Shown: piece after piece, positions 1 through 6,136 of the stretch
Numbering within the stretch: the stretch's first letter is position 1
How the letters are laid out: every line of letters starts with the position of its first letter
Assembly (NCBI GenBank): GCA_964649795.1
Contig: CAZYQY010000001.1
Span: 3,181 to 67,180, forward strand
DNA: 64,000 nucleotides
Source: JABMPX01 sp964649795
GTDB taxonomy: Bacteria > Patescibacteriota > Minisyncoccia > Portnoybacterales > UBA2143
Direction: 5' to 3'
Made by a program: the position numbers and the translations under genes
Notes under the pieces: generated by a model
What the model was told of the DNA's origin: nothing
The model's input: the letters and a program-made list of their open reading frames with translations, nothing else
The model's database searches: none

Positions 1-1114
1 CAGCTAATCGGACATTTTGTCCTTTAATGCCAATAGCTAAAGAAAGCTGGTCTTCAGGAACAATTGCTTTTGCCTGATTCTTTGCTTTATCTATTTCCAC
101 TTTCAATACTTTAGCTGGTGATAAAGAAGCGCTAATGAATTCAGCTGGGCTTTCTGACCATTCAACAATATCAATTTTTTCTCCGGACAACTCGTTAATC
201 ACTGCCTGAACTCTAGTTCCTTTCTGACCTATCATAGAGCCTATTGGATCAACTCTTTCTTCATTGGCAATAACAGCAATTTTAGAACGAGAACCAGCTT
301 CTCTCACAACTGATTTTATTTCAACTGTTCCAGAACTAATCTCTGGAACTTCTAATGCAAAAAGCTGGCTAATCATTTTAGGGTGAGCTCTGGAAAGAGA
401 AATTGTTGGCCCATGAGAATCCTTTTGAACTTCTGTAATATATACCCTTAATCTTTGTCCTATTTTATAATATTCTCCAGGAATTTGCTCTTCAGGAAAT
501 AAAAGGCCCGTTGTTTTTCCTATATCCATAAATACATTATTATTTTCTATTCTTTGCACAATACCGCTCACTATTTGCCCTTCTTTTTCTTTGTATTCGT
601 CATAAATAACTTCCCTTTCTGCTTCTCTAATTCGTTGAATAATAACTTGCTTAGCTGTTTGAGCGGCAATCCTTCCGAAATCATGATTAATTTCTAAAGG
701 AAATTCTATCTCATCTTCTAGCTTAATATTTTTAAGCTTGCTTTTTGATAAATTAGTTTCTTTAACAGATATTTTTTTAGCATCTTCAACCATAACATGT
801 CTTTCTGAATTAAACCTTACTTTTTTTTCATCTATAGATTCTTCTTGGTCAAATTCTTGATCCTTTATATTAGCTTCTTCATTGTCTGTTTCTACTCTTA
901 ACATAGATTCATCGACAACTAATTTCACTTGAGAAACTTTTATTTGGCCAGTGCTTAAATCTAATTTTACTTTAATGTTTTGGCCGCGCCGATTGTATTC
1001 TTTTTTGTAAGCAGCTGCCAATGCCAATTCAATAGTTTCGACAACTTTTTCTTTGGCAATGCCTTTTTCTTCGCAAATTTGTTCAATAATAGAACTAAAT
1101 ATTTTCGTGTCCAT
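1..1114 (-). CDS. nusA: Transcription termination/antitermination factor NusA (N-terminal ~371 residues, cut by window edge)
   Basis: The minus-strand frame opening at the ATG at 1114-1112 stays open to base 1. The translation has the NusA order: an N-terminal RNA-polymerase-binding domain (about 1-175) with an acidic Glu/Asp-rich insertion near residues 70-100, an S1 domain (about 178-245, with VFMDIGKTTGLLF) and the first KH domain with the signature DPIGSMIGQKGTR. A second KH domain is starting at the window edge (SLAIGIKGQNVRL). NusA binds elongating RNA polymerase and modulates pausing, termination and antitermination. The gene has its own promoter and a leader hairpin just before the start. 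The C-terminus lies outside the window. Confidence 0.95.
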   Translation of the reverse strand, partial: MDTKIFSSIIEQICEEKGIAKEKVVETIELALAAAYKKEYNRRGQNIKVKLDLSTGQIKVSQVKLVVDESMLRVETDNEEANIKDQEFDQEESIDEKKVRFNSERHVMVEDAKKISVKETNLSKSKLKNIKLEDEIEFPLEINHDFGRIAAQTAKQVIIQRIREAEREVIYDEYKEKEGQIVSGIVQRIENNNVFMDIGKTTGLLFPEEQIPGEYYKIGQRLRVYITEVQKDSHGPTISLSRAHPKMISQLFALEVPEISSGTVEIKSVVREAGSRSKIAVIANEERVDPIGSMIGQKGTRVQAVINELSGEKIDIVEWSESPAEFISASLSPAKVLKVEIDKAKNQAKAIVPEDQLSLAIGIKGQNVRLA

Positions 1115-1123
1115 ATTTTTATG

Positions 1124-1154
1124 AAAAGCTCGTTCTGGGAACGAGCTTTTTTTT
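1124..1154. promoter_or_regulatory. Perfect 12-bp hairpin in the nusA leader
   Basis: The arms 1124-1135 and 1139-1150 pair perfectly around a 3-nt loop. On the minus strand the hairpin sits 9 nt upstream of the nusA ATG and is followed by only four T. On the plus strand it is followed by eight T, so it could terminate antisense transcription. Its place in the nusA 5' UTR suggests an attenuator or translational control element (inference). Confidence 0.5.
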
Positions 1155-1468
1155 CATGACTTTCTAATTTTAGTTTAGCATAAATAAGATTTTCTTGTCA
1201 ATCAATTAATAATAATAATTAATATATAAATTTATTATTATTATTATAACCCTTAAAATTGTTAATAAATAGTTTTTTTAATTCTATTATTGATTATTAT
1301 AAAATCAAAAACTGTTAATTTACATTATAATAATTTGTTGATAAATTATTAATAAGAATTTTATAATAATTTAATTTTAATAAAAGAATAATTATTTATA
1401 TATATTTTATTATTTATATATATCTATATTCAAAATCTACTAATAATAAACTGTTTAGAATATGGGTA
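1155..1468. other. Gene-less, extremely AT-rich spacer
   Basis: No plausible gene is seen. From about 1201 to 1440 the sequence is almost only A and T, with runs of TAA/TTA and long self-complementary stretches. It separates the 3' end of the malic enzyme gene from the nusA promoter. No DnaA-box cluster is visible, so nothing supports calling it an origin. Confidence 0.5.
1172..1201 (-). promoter_or_regulatory. Putative nusA promoter (TTGACA-18-TAAACT)
   Basis: On the minus strand a consensus -35 TTGACA (1201-1196) is followed after 18 nt by TAAACT (1177-1172). Transcription would start near 1165, giving a leader of about 50 nt that contains the 1124-1150 hairpin. Confidence 0.5.
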
Positions 1469-2614
1469 TTAGTTGTTTATTTTTTTAATACTTAAAGCTA
1501 TTTTTTCAGCAACGCCTTTTTCAAAAACGCTTGGGATAATTTTATTAGGAGTTGGATTTTTAACTAAAGAAGCTAAAGTTTGCGCAGCAGTTAATTTTAT
1601 TTTCTGGCTCACTTTATTAATTCTGTTGTCTAAAAGCCCACGGAAAATTCCTGGGAAAGCTAATATATTATTAATTTGATTTTTAAAGTCGCTTCTGCCA
1701 GTGGCTGTAATAACTGCTCCTGCTTGTTCAGCGTCTTTAGGCATAATCTCAGGGACAGGATTAGCCATAGCAAAAACAATTGCTTGGGAATTCATTTTTT
1801 TAACCCATTCTTTTTTAAGAACATTAGGCGCTGAAAGTCCTATAAAAACATCACTTTTTTCAATAACGCTTTCAATGCGGCCCTTTAGTTTTTCTAAATT
1901 AGTTATTTTAGAAATTTCTTTTTTAGCCGGATTAAGACCAGCCCTATTTTTATAAATAGCTCCTTGCCTGTCAATAAGAATAATTTTTTTAGCTCCATAA
2001 CTAAAAAGAAGCTTAGTGGTGGCAATGCCAGCTGCTCCTGCGCCATTAACAATTATTTTTATCTGGTTAATTTTTTTATTAACCACTTTTAGGGCATTAA
2101 TTAAAGCAGCCAAGATAACAATGGCAGTCCCATGCTGGTCATCATGGAAAACTGGGATATCTAATTCTTTTTTTAATTCTTCTTCTATAACAAAACAATC
2201 AGGAGCTTTAATATCTTCTAAATTAATACCGCCAAAACCAGGAGCAATCATTTTAACGGCCTTAATAACATCTTGATTGTTCTGACTATTAAGGCAAATT
2301 GGATAAGCATCAATATTGGCGAATTTTTTAAAAAGCAGACACTTACCCTCCATAACTGGCAATGCGGCTTCTGCTCCAATATTGCCCAATCCCAGAACAG
2401 CTGTTCCATTAGTTACAACAGCTATGCTGTTGCCTTTAATAGTGTATTCATAAACATCTGAAGGGTTCTTAAAAATCTTGCGGCACGGTTCAGCTACCCC
2501 AGGCGTATAAGCAATACTCAAATCATTTTTATTTTTTAAAGGCACTTTACAATTAACCTCTAATTTACCTTTTTTATTTTTATGTAATTCTAATGATTTT
2601 TTATAATAATTCAT
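1469..2614 (-). CDS. NAD(P)-dependent malic enzyme (oxaloacetate-decarboxylating)
   Basis: A 381-residue protein of the bacterial malic-enzyme family, which oxidatively decarboxylates malate to pyruvate with reduction of NAD(P). Seen directly: the malic N-domain block AYTPGVAEPCRKI, the conserved GTAVLGLGNIGAEAALPVMEGK, the metal/substrate region EDIKAPDCFVIE followed by DDQHGTAIV, and a Rossmann dinucleotide motif IIVNGAGAAGIA with a following acidic LIDRQG. Length matches the short bacterial type without the phosphotransacetylase-like tail of MaeB. It is monocistronic and sits between tRNA-Ala and the AT-rich spacer. Cofactor preference cannot be decided from sequence; the Asp after the Rossmann strand favours NAD (inference). 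Confidence 0.92.
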   Translation of the reverse strand: MNYYKKSLELHKNKKGKLEVNCKVPLKNKNDLSIAYTPGVAEPCRKIFKNPSDVYEYTIKGNSIAVVTNGTAVLGLGNIGAEAALPVMEGKCLLFKKFANIDAYPICLNSQNNQDVIKAVKMIAPGFGGINLEDIKAPDCFVIEEELKKELDIPVFHDDQHGTAIVILAALINALKVVNKKINQIKIIVNGAGAAGIATTKLLFSYGAKKIILIDRQGAIYKNRAGLNPAKKEISKITNLEKLKGRIESVIEKSDVFIGLSAPNVLKKEWVKKMNSQAIVFAMANPVPEIMPKDAEQAGAVITATGRSDFKNQINNILAFPGIFRGLLDNRINKVSQKIKLTAAQTLASLVKNPTPNKIIPSVFEKGVAEKIALSIKKINN

Positions 2615-2706
2615 ATTTTTCTAAAATTAGCTAAGCATTAAACATAACTTACACCATTGCGCCTAAAAATCAACCAAGACCGCGTCCTTGTGCTAAAATT
2701 TACCAG

Positions 2707-2777
2707 TGGAGATACTGGGAGTCGAACCCAGATTTCAGCAATGCGAATGCTGTGTATTGCCATTATACTATATCCCC
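2707..2777 (-). tRNA. tRNA-Ala(CGC)
   Basis: Minus-strand cloverleaf: acceptor GGGGATA pairs with TATCTCC and carries the alanine identity pair G3-U70. The anticodon stem CAGCA/TGCTG encloses loop TTCGCAT, anticodon CGC. The T-arm is CTGGG-TTCGACT-CCCAG and the discriminator is A. CCA is not encoded. Confidence 0.93.
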
Positions 2778-2820
2778 TTAATGATTTTGCATTTAAGGAC
2801 GTGTTCCAAATATAAATCCT

Positions 2821-3102
2821 TTAACTATCCAACTCTTTAATTTCTTTCTCACCTTTTTTTAATTCTTTAACCTGCTCTTTATCTAATCCCAGAAGTAGTG
2901 TCTGGAACTCACCCATGTGGGTTTTCTCTTCTCTGGCAATATCTAATAAAGCTTTTTTCATCTTTCTGTTTTGTGTCATAGCAGCCAATTGTTCATATAA
3001 ATTAACCGCATCTAATTCAGCAATCATGCCTAATCGCAGGATCTCTTTATCTAAATCTTTTTTATTAACTTTTTTTAAATCTAAAGGCGATTGAGCTAAC
3101 AT
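2821..3102 (-). CDS. Small ferritin-like (encapsulated-ferritin type) iron-binding protein
   Basis: A 93-residue, mostly helical protein. Two helices carry a ferritin-type carboxylate/His pattern: AELDAVNLYEQ (Glu29, Glu37) and REEKTHMGEFQ (Glu58, Glu59, His62). This ExxH half-site in a protein under 100 residues resembles encapsulated-ferritin (EncFtn) and related rubrerythrin-like proteins, which build a di-iron centre at a dimer interface and oxidise Fe(II). No encapsulin gene is in the window and the C-terminal tail shows no obvious cargo-loading peptide. A good Shine-Dalgarno (AAGGAGAT) precedes the ATG. The family is inferred from motif and size. Confidence 0.7.
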   Translation of the reverse strand: MLAQSPLDLKKVNKKDLDKEILRLGMIAELDAVNLYEQLAAMTQNRKMKKALLDIAREEKTHMGEFQTLLLGLDKEQVKELKKGEKEIKELDS

Positions 3103-3144
3103 TTTTTTATCTCCTTAATTATTTTTCTCGACCTTTTTATTTGG

Positions 3145-3217
3145 TCGGAGCGACTGGATTCGAACCAGCGATCTCGGCGTCCCGAACGCCGCGCCTTAGC
3201 CACTAGGCCACGCTCCG
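3145..3217 (-). tRNA. tRNA-Pro(CGG)
   Basis: Minus-strand cloverleaf: acceptor CGGAGCG/CGCTCCG, D-arm with GGCCTAGTGGCTAAGGC, anticodon stem CGGCG/CGCCG with loop TTCGGGA (anticodon CGG), T-loop TTCGAAT, discriminator A. CCA is not encoded. The 5' end directly abuts the stop codon of cca. Confidence 0.93.
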
Positions 3218-4660
3218 TTATTTTACCCAGTATTTTTCTTTTATTTCTAAATCAATTTCTTGTTTTTTTTCTTTAACTTTTTTTGTTTTATTTTCCAATT
3301 CCTTATCAGAGAGATTGTTTAATTTCTCGGCTCTTTGAGAAAGTTTTTGTCTAGTATTAAGTTTTGGCTCTTCTAATGCTTCTGCCAAGAGCGCCTCTAT
3401 AATCAATCCCAAGCGAGGCCCCGGCTTAATTTTAAGAATTTTTATTAAATCATTGCCATTGATTTTCAGCATTTTGGCGGAAATAGGGTCTTGAGAAACT
3501 TTTTCGATAATATATCGGAGGTGGCGCAGTTTATAGGGAATGGCTTTAGGGCAGCCACTGCCTAATCTATCAGCTACTCTCAGTTTAATCAAGTCATCAA
3601 TATTCTTAAGGCCAACCCTGCGCAATAATCGACGCACTCCCGCTTCTGTAACTTCTTCAACATCATAGACAAACATATGATTGCGAATTAAAAGAGCTAC
3701 TTTTTCAATAGTTTTTTTAGGGAATTTAAGGCGTTGTAAAATATTAACAGCAAATCTGGCTCCTAACTGGTCGTGATTGTAGAAAGTGGATTCAGGGCCC
3801 TGGCCTCTTTTAGTTTGAGGTTTGGCAATGTCGTGAAATAAAGCTGCTAAGCGAACATCTAAGTCATACTTTTTTTGAGCGGCAAATTTTAAAGAGAGAA
3901 CTAAATGCTGGTAAATAGTATAAACATGATGTCGATTTTGGCTAATATTAATACCTTTTTCTAATTCCGGGATAATATGTTTTAACAAGCCGGTTTCTTT
4001 TAATAGTTCAATTCCCTGGTCTGGTCTTTCAGCTATAATAATTCTAATTAATTCATCGCGAATTCTTTCTTTGGCAATTGCTTGAAGCCATTTAGCGTTT
4101 TTTTGTATAGCTTTGAAAGTTTTGTTCTCTATTTCGAAATCTAGTTCTATTGCCAATCTAACAGCTCTTAACATTCTTAAAGCGTCTTCATTAAAACGAT
4201 CTTCGGCATTATTAACGGTCCGGATAAATTTTTTCTTTAAATCCTTTTGTCCGTCAAATAAATCAACAATTTTTCCTGCTTTATCCAAAGCCAATGCATT
4301 AATAGTAAAGTCTCGTCTGGATAAATCCTCTTTTAGGTCTGAGGTGAAACTGATTTTGTCAGGATGACGCTTGTCAGTATATTTTTGTTCGGTTCTAAAA
4401 GTGGTAATTTCTATTTCTTGAAGGGTTTTTTCCTTGCTTTTGGTTTTAACAGTGACTGTACCAAAATTATTTTGATAAAAACTGTCTGAGAATATTTTTT
4501 GAATTTGTTCTGGATTAGCTTTAGTTGTAATGTCCCAATCCTTGGGTTTTTTATTTAGTAAAATATCTCGCAAGCAACCACCAACCACATAGGCCTCAAA
4601 TTTGGCTTTTTCTAATTTATTTAAGATGTTTCTAATTTCTGTGGATAATTTTATTTTCAT
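3218..4660 (-). CDS. cca: CCA tRNA nucleotidyltransferase with HD domain
   Basis: A class II nucleotidyltransferase that adds or repairs the 3' CCA of tRNAs. Seen: the poly(A)-polymerase head motif YVVGGCLRDILL, the metal-binding DWDITT, the neck block RRDFTINALAL...DLFDGQKDL, and the EDALRMLRAVRLA segment. An HD phosphohydrolase domain follows (FHDIAKP). The ATG at 4660 (MKIKLS) is chosen because the upstream in-frame ATG at 4690 lies inside the predicted -10 region of the promoter. That gives 480 residues. Several tRNAs here lack an encoded CCA, so the enzyme is needed. The mRNA ends directly against tRNA-Pro. Confidence 0.95.
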   Translation of the reverse strand: MKIKLSTEIRNILNKLEKAKFEAYVVGGCLRDILLNKKPKDWDITTKANPEQIQKIFSDSFYQNNFGTVTVKTKSKEKTLQEIEITTFRTEQKYTDKRHPDKISFTSDLKEDLSRRDFTINALALDKAGKIVDLFDGQKDLKKKFIRTVNNAEDRFNEDALRMLRAVRLAIELDFEIENKTFKAIQKNAKWLQAIAKERIRDELIRIIIAERPDQGIELLKETGLLKHIIPELEKGINISQNRHHVYTIYQHLVLSLKFAAQKKYDLDVRLAALFHDIAKPQTKRGQGPESTFYNHDQLGARFAVNILQRLKFPKKTIEKVALLIRNHMFVYDVEEVTEAGVRRLLRRVGLKNIDDLIKLRVADRLGSGCPKAIPYKLRHLRYIIEKVSQDPISAKMLKINGNDLIKILKIKPGPRLGLIIEALLAEALEEPKLNTRQKLSQRAEKLNNLSDKELENKTKKVKEKKQEIDLEIKEKYWVK

Positions 4661-4680
4661 TTTTTTGTTTTTATGATAAA

Positions 4681-4709
4681 ATTGTAGCATGGATAAAATG
4701 CAGAATCAA
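4681..4709 (-). promoter_or_regulatory. Putative cca promoter (TTGATT-17-TACAAT)
   Basis: Minus-strand -35 TTGATT (4709-4704), a 17-nt spacer and -10 TACAAT (4686-4681). The start would fall near 4674, leaving a leader of about 14 nt before the ATG at 4660. Confidence 0.55.
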
Positions 4710-4737
4710 TAAGTTTTTAGTTCTTTTAATTAAAGAA

Positions 4738-4973
4738 AGGAGGTTGTCCACATGCCAAATATTTTTGAGATTACTAATTTTATTGAAGAGCTTAAAGTTT
4801 CTAAATTAAGCGCGGTCGAGAGAGAAAGAAAATTGAAAGATTTTTTAGACATGGAGAAAAAGGGGATTAATAGCAAGGCGAGCGAAGTTATTAAGAGAGC
4901 TCCCGAAAATTTAATTAGCTTGACTGGCTTTGAACAAAAAACAATACAGTAACGGCAGAGTGGATCACTTCCT
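4738..4973 (+). promoter_or_regulatory. Shine-Dalgarno arm and complementary 3' UTR arm flanking the 66-codon gene
   Basis: The 14 nt directly before the ATG (4738-4751, AGGAGGTTGTCCAC) can pair with 14 nt starting 7 nt after the stop (4960-4973, GTGGATCACTTCCT): 11 Watson-Crick pairs, 2 G-U pairs and one mismatch. The 3' arm resembles the 3' end of 16S rRNA (GGATCACCTCCT). Pairing would hide the ribosome binding site. A small hairpin TTCTTT/AAAGAA (4721-4737) sits just upstream. Confidence 0.5.
4752..4952 (+). CDS. Small hypothetical protein (66 aa) with strong Shine-Dalgarno
   Basis: A 66-residue, charged, probably helical and soluble protein with no signal peptide, membrane segment or cysteine. 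I do not recognise the family. It looks real because AAAGGAGG lies at good spacing before the ATG and the gene is followed by a clear rho-independent terminator (4987-5016), making a self-contained unit between the cca promoter region and the tRNA-Arg/tRNA-Lys pair. The untranslated arms on both sides are complementary, hinting at structural control of translation. Confidence 0.6.
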   Translation: MPNIFEITNFIEELKVSKLSAVERERKLKDFLDMEKKGINSKASEVIKRAPENLISLTGFEQKTIQ

Positions 4974-4986
4974 ATATGATTTATGG

Positions 4987-5016
4987 GGGCTTCTTTTAAA
5001 AAAAGAAGCCCTTGTT
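4987..5016 (+). terminator. Rho-independent terminator
   Basis: GGGCTTCTTTT pairs with AAAAGAAGCCC across a short A-rich loop and is followed by a T-rich stretch. It ends the 66-codon transcript. Confidence 0.75.
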
Positions 5017-5061
5017 TATTTGTCGTATTTATGCTATTATTTCAGGTCAAGTGCTATTATT

Positions 5062-5133
5062 GTCCTTGTGGTGAAATGGATATCACAATGGTCTTCGGAA
5101 CCATTATTGGGGGTTCGAATCCTCCCGAGGACG
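5062..5133 (+). tRNA. tRNA-Arg(TCG)
   Basis: Acceptor GTCCTTG/CGAGGAC, anticodon stem ATGGT/ACCAT with loop CTTCGGA (anticodon TCG), T-loop TTCGAAT, discriminator G. The following bases are CCA, so CCA may be encoded (5134-5136). Confidence 0.92.
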
Positions 5134-5148
5134 CCAAAAAATTTAAAT

Positions 5149-5220
5149 GCGCCCATAGCTCAATGGTAGAGCAGTTGCCTTTTAAGCAATTGGTTTCAGG
5201 TTCGAATCCTGATGGGCGTA
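5149..5220 (+). tRNA. tRNA-Lys(TTT)
   Basis: Acceptor GCGCCCA pairs with TGGGCGT, with a G-U pair at 1:72. D-arm AGCTCAATGGTAGAGCA, anticodon loop CTTTTAA (anticodon TTT), T-arm TCAGG-TTCGAAT-CCTGA, discriminator A. CCA is not encoded. Confidence 0.92.
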
Positions 5221-5232
5221 CTAGAAAAAAAT

Positions 5233-5256
5233 AGGCAAAATTTGCCTTTTTTTTGT
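5233..5256 (+). terminator. Rho-independent terminator after tRNA-Lys
   Basis: AGGCAAA/TTTGCCT hairpin followed by eight to nine T. The 3' arm overlaps the -35 region proposed for rpsO, a compact terminator-promoter arrangement. Confidence 0.7.
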
Positions 5257-5270
5257 TTATCTGATACAAT
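5242..5270 (+). promoter_or_regulatory. Putative rpsO promoter, leaderless geometry
   Basis: -35 TTGCCT (5242-5247), 17-nt spacer, -10 TACAAT (5265-5270) preceded by TG. The ATG at 5278 begins 7 nt after the -10 box, so transcription would start at or next to the A of the start codon. Confidence 0.5.
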
Positions 5271-5277
5271 AAATTTA

Positions 5278-5544
5278 ATGCTTAAAACAAACAAAAAAGC
5301 AAAAATAATTGAAGAGTATAAGTTGCATAAAAAAGATACTGGCTCTTCAGATGTTCAAGTTGCTATTTTAACCAATCAAATAAGCGAATTAGCCAGACAT
5401 CTTAAAAAACATCCCAAGGACAATCATTCACGCCGTGGTCTTTTAAAAATGGTTGCACACAGGAGAAAACTTTTGGATTATTTAAAAGGAGAAGATGAAA
5501 AAAGGTATAAAAAAGTCATTAAAAAATTAAAGCTTAAGAAATAA
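5278..5544 (+). CDS. rpsO: 30S ribosomal protein S15
   Basis: An 88-residue protein with the full uS15 pattern: KDTGSSDVQVAILTNQI, LARHLKKHPKDNHSRRGLLKMVAHRRKLLDYLK. It binds the central domain of 16S rRNA early in 30S assembly. The ATG at 5278 is chosen because it matches the family N-terminus; the frame is open upstream but that part reads through tRNA-Lys and the terminator. Followed by a NYN-domain gene and pnp, recalling the rpsO-pnp pairing of many bacteria. Confidence 0.97.
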   Translation: MLKTNKKAKIIEEYKLHKKDTGSSDVQVAILTNQISELARHLKKHPKDNHSRRGLLKMVAHRRKLLDYLKGEDEKRYKKVIKKLKLKK

Positions 5545-5555
5545 ATAAATAAATT

Positions 5556-6065
5556 ATGTCTATAATCAAACATCAAGAACAACGAGTGGCTGTATTAATA
5601 GATGTCCAAAACATGTATCATTCAGCCAAGAATATTTATAGAGCTAGAGTCAATTTCAAGGAGGTCTTGAAAACAGCTGTGGCTGGACGTAAACTAATTA
5701 GATCTGTTGCTTATGTTATTAATACAGAGACCATAGAAGAAAAATCTTTTTTTGACGCTTTAAGCAAAATTGGATTAGAAGTAAAAATGAAGGATTTGCA
5801 AATTTTCCCAGGCGGTGTTAAAAAAGGCGATTGGGATGTTGGTATAGCTGTTGACGCGATAAAGCTTTCCGAACAAATGGATGCAATCGTTTTAATTACT
5901 GGTGATGGCGATTTTGTGCCTTTGATTGATTACCTCAAATTAAATAAAGGCATTCAAACAGAAGTAATGGCATTTGCTAAAAGCGCTTCAGCAAAATTAA
6001 TTGAAGCAGCTGATGATTTTATTGATTTAAGCAAGAGCCCGAGTAAATACTTAATAAAAAAATAA
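5556..6065 (+). CDS. NYN-domain (LabA/DUF88-type) putative ribonuclease
   Basis: A 169-residue single-domain protein with the PIN-like NYN fold pattern: VAVLIDVQNMYHSAK near the N-terminus (catalytic-type Asp16 and DxxN), WDVGIAVDAIKL in the middle and VLITGDGDFVPLIDYLK with a conserved acidic pair. NYN proteins are metal-dependent nucleases thought to act on RNA. It lies 11 nt after rpsO and upstream of pnp, so it may act with PNPase in RNA turnover (inference from context). The substrate is unknown. Confidence 0.85.
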   Translation: MSIIKHQEQRVAVLIDVQNMYHSAKNIYRARVNFKEVLKTAVAGRKLIRSVAYVINTETIEEKSFFDALSKIGLEVKMKDLQIFPGGVKKGDWDVGIAVDAIKLSEQMDAIVLITGDGDFVPLIDYLKLNKGIQTEVMAFAKSASAKLIEAADDFIDLSKSPSKYLIKK

Positions 6066-6079
6066 TTAAATTTTCTGGT

Positions 6080-6120
6080 CCTTAGACAGGTAGGCTATTA
6101 ATAGAGCCTAAAGTCTGAGG
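6080..6120 (+). promoter_or_regulatory. Long two-part hairpin in the pnp leader
   Basis: An outer stem CCTTAGAC (6080-6087) with GTCTGAGG (6113-6120), one G-U pair, encloses an inner stem TAGGCT (6091-6096) with AGCCTA (6105-6110). It ends 16 nt before the pnp ATG. In E. coli a leader hairpin cut by RNase III gives pnp autoregulation; the position here suggests a similar role (inference). Confidence 0.55.
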
Positions 6121-6136
6121 AGCAGAATTATCTTTT

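Noticed and set aside
1201..1440. Replication origin in the AT-rich spacer
   Set aside because: No DnaA-box cluster and no dnaA, dnaN or gidA nearby; only isolated TTATCCACA-like sites occur elsewhere in the window.
4960..4973. 3' end of a 16S rRNA gene
   Set aside because: Only a dozen bases resemble the 16S tail; the upstream sequence encodes the 66-aa protein, not rRNA.
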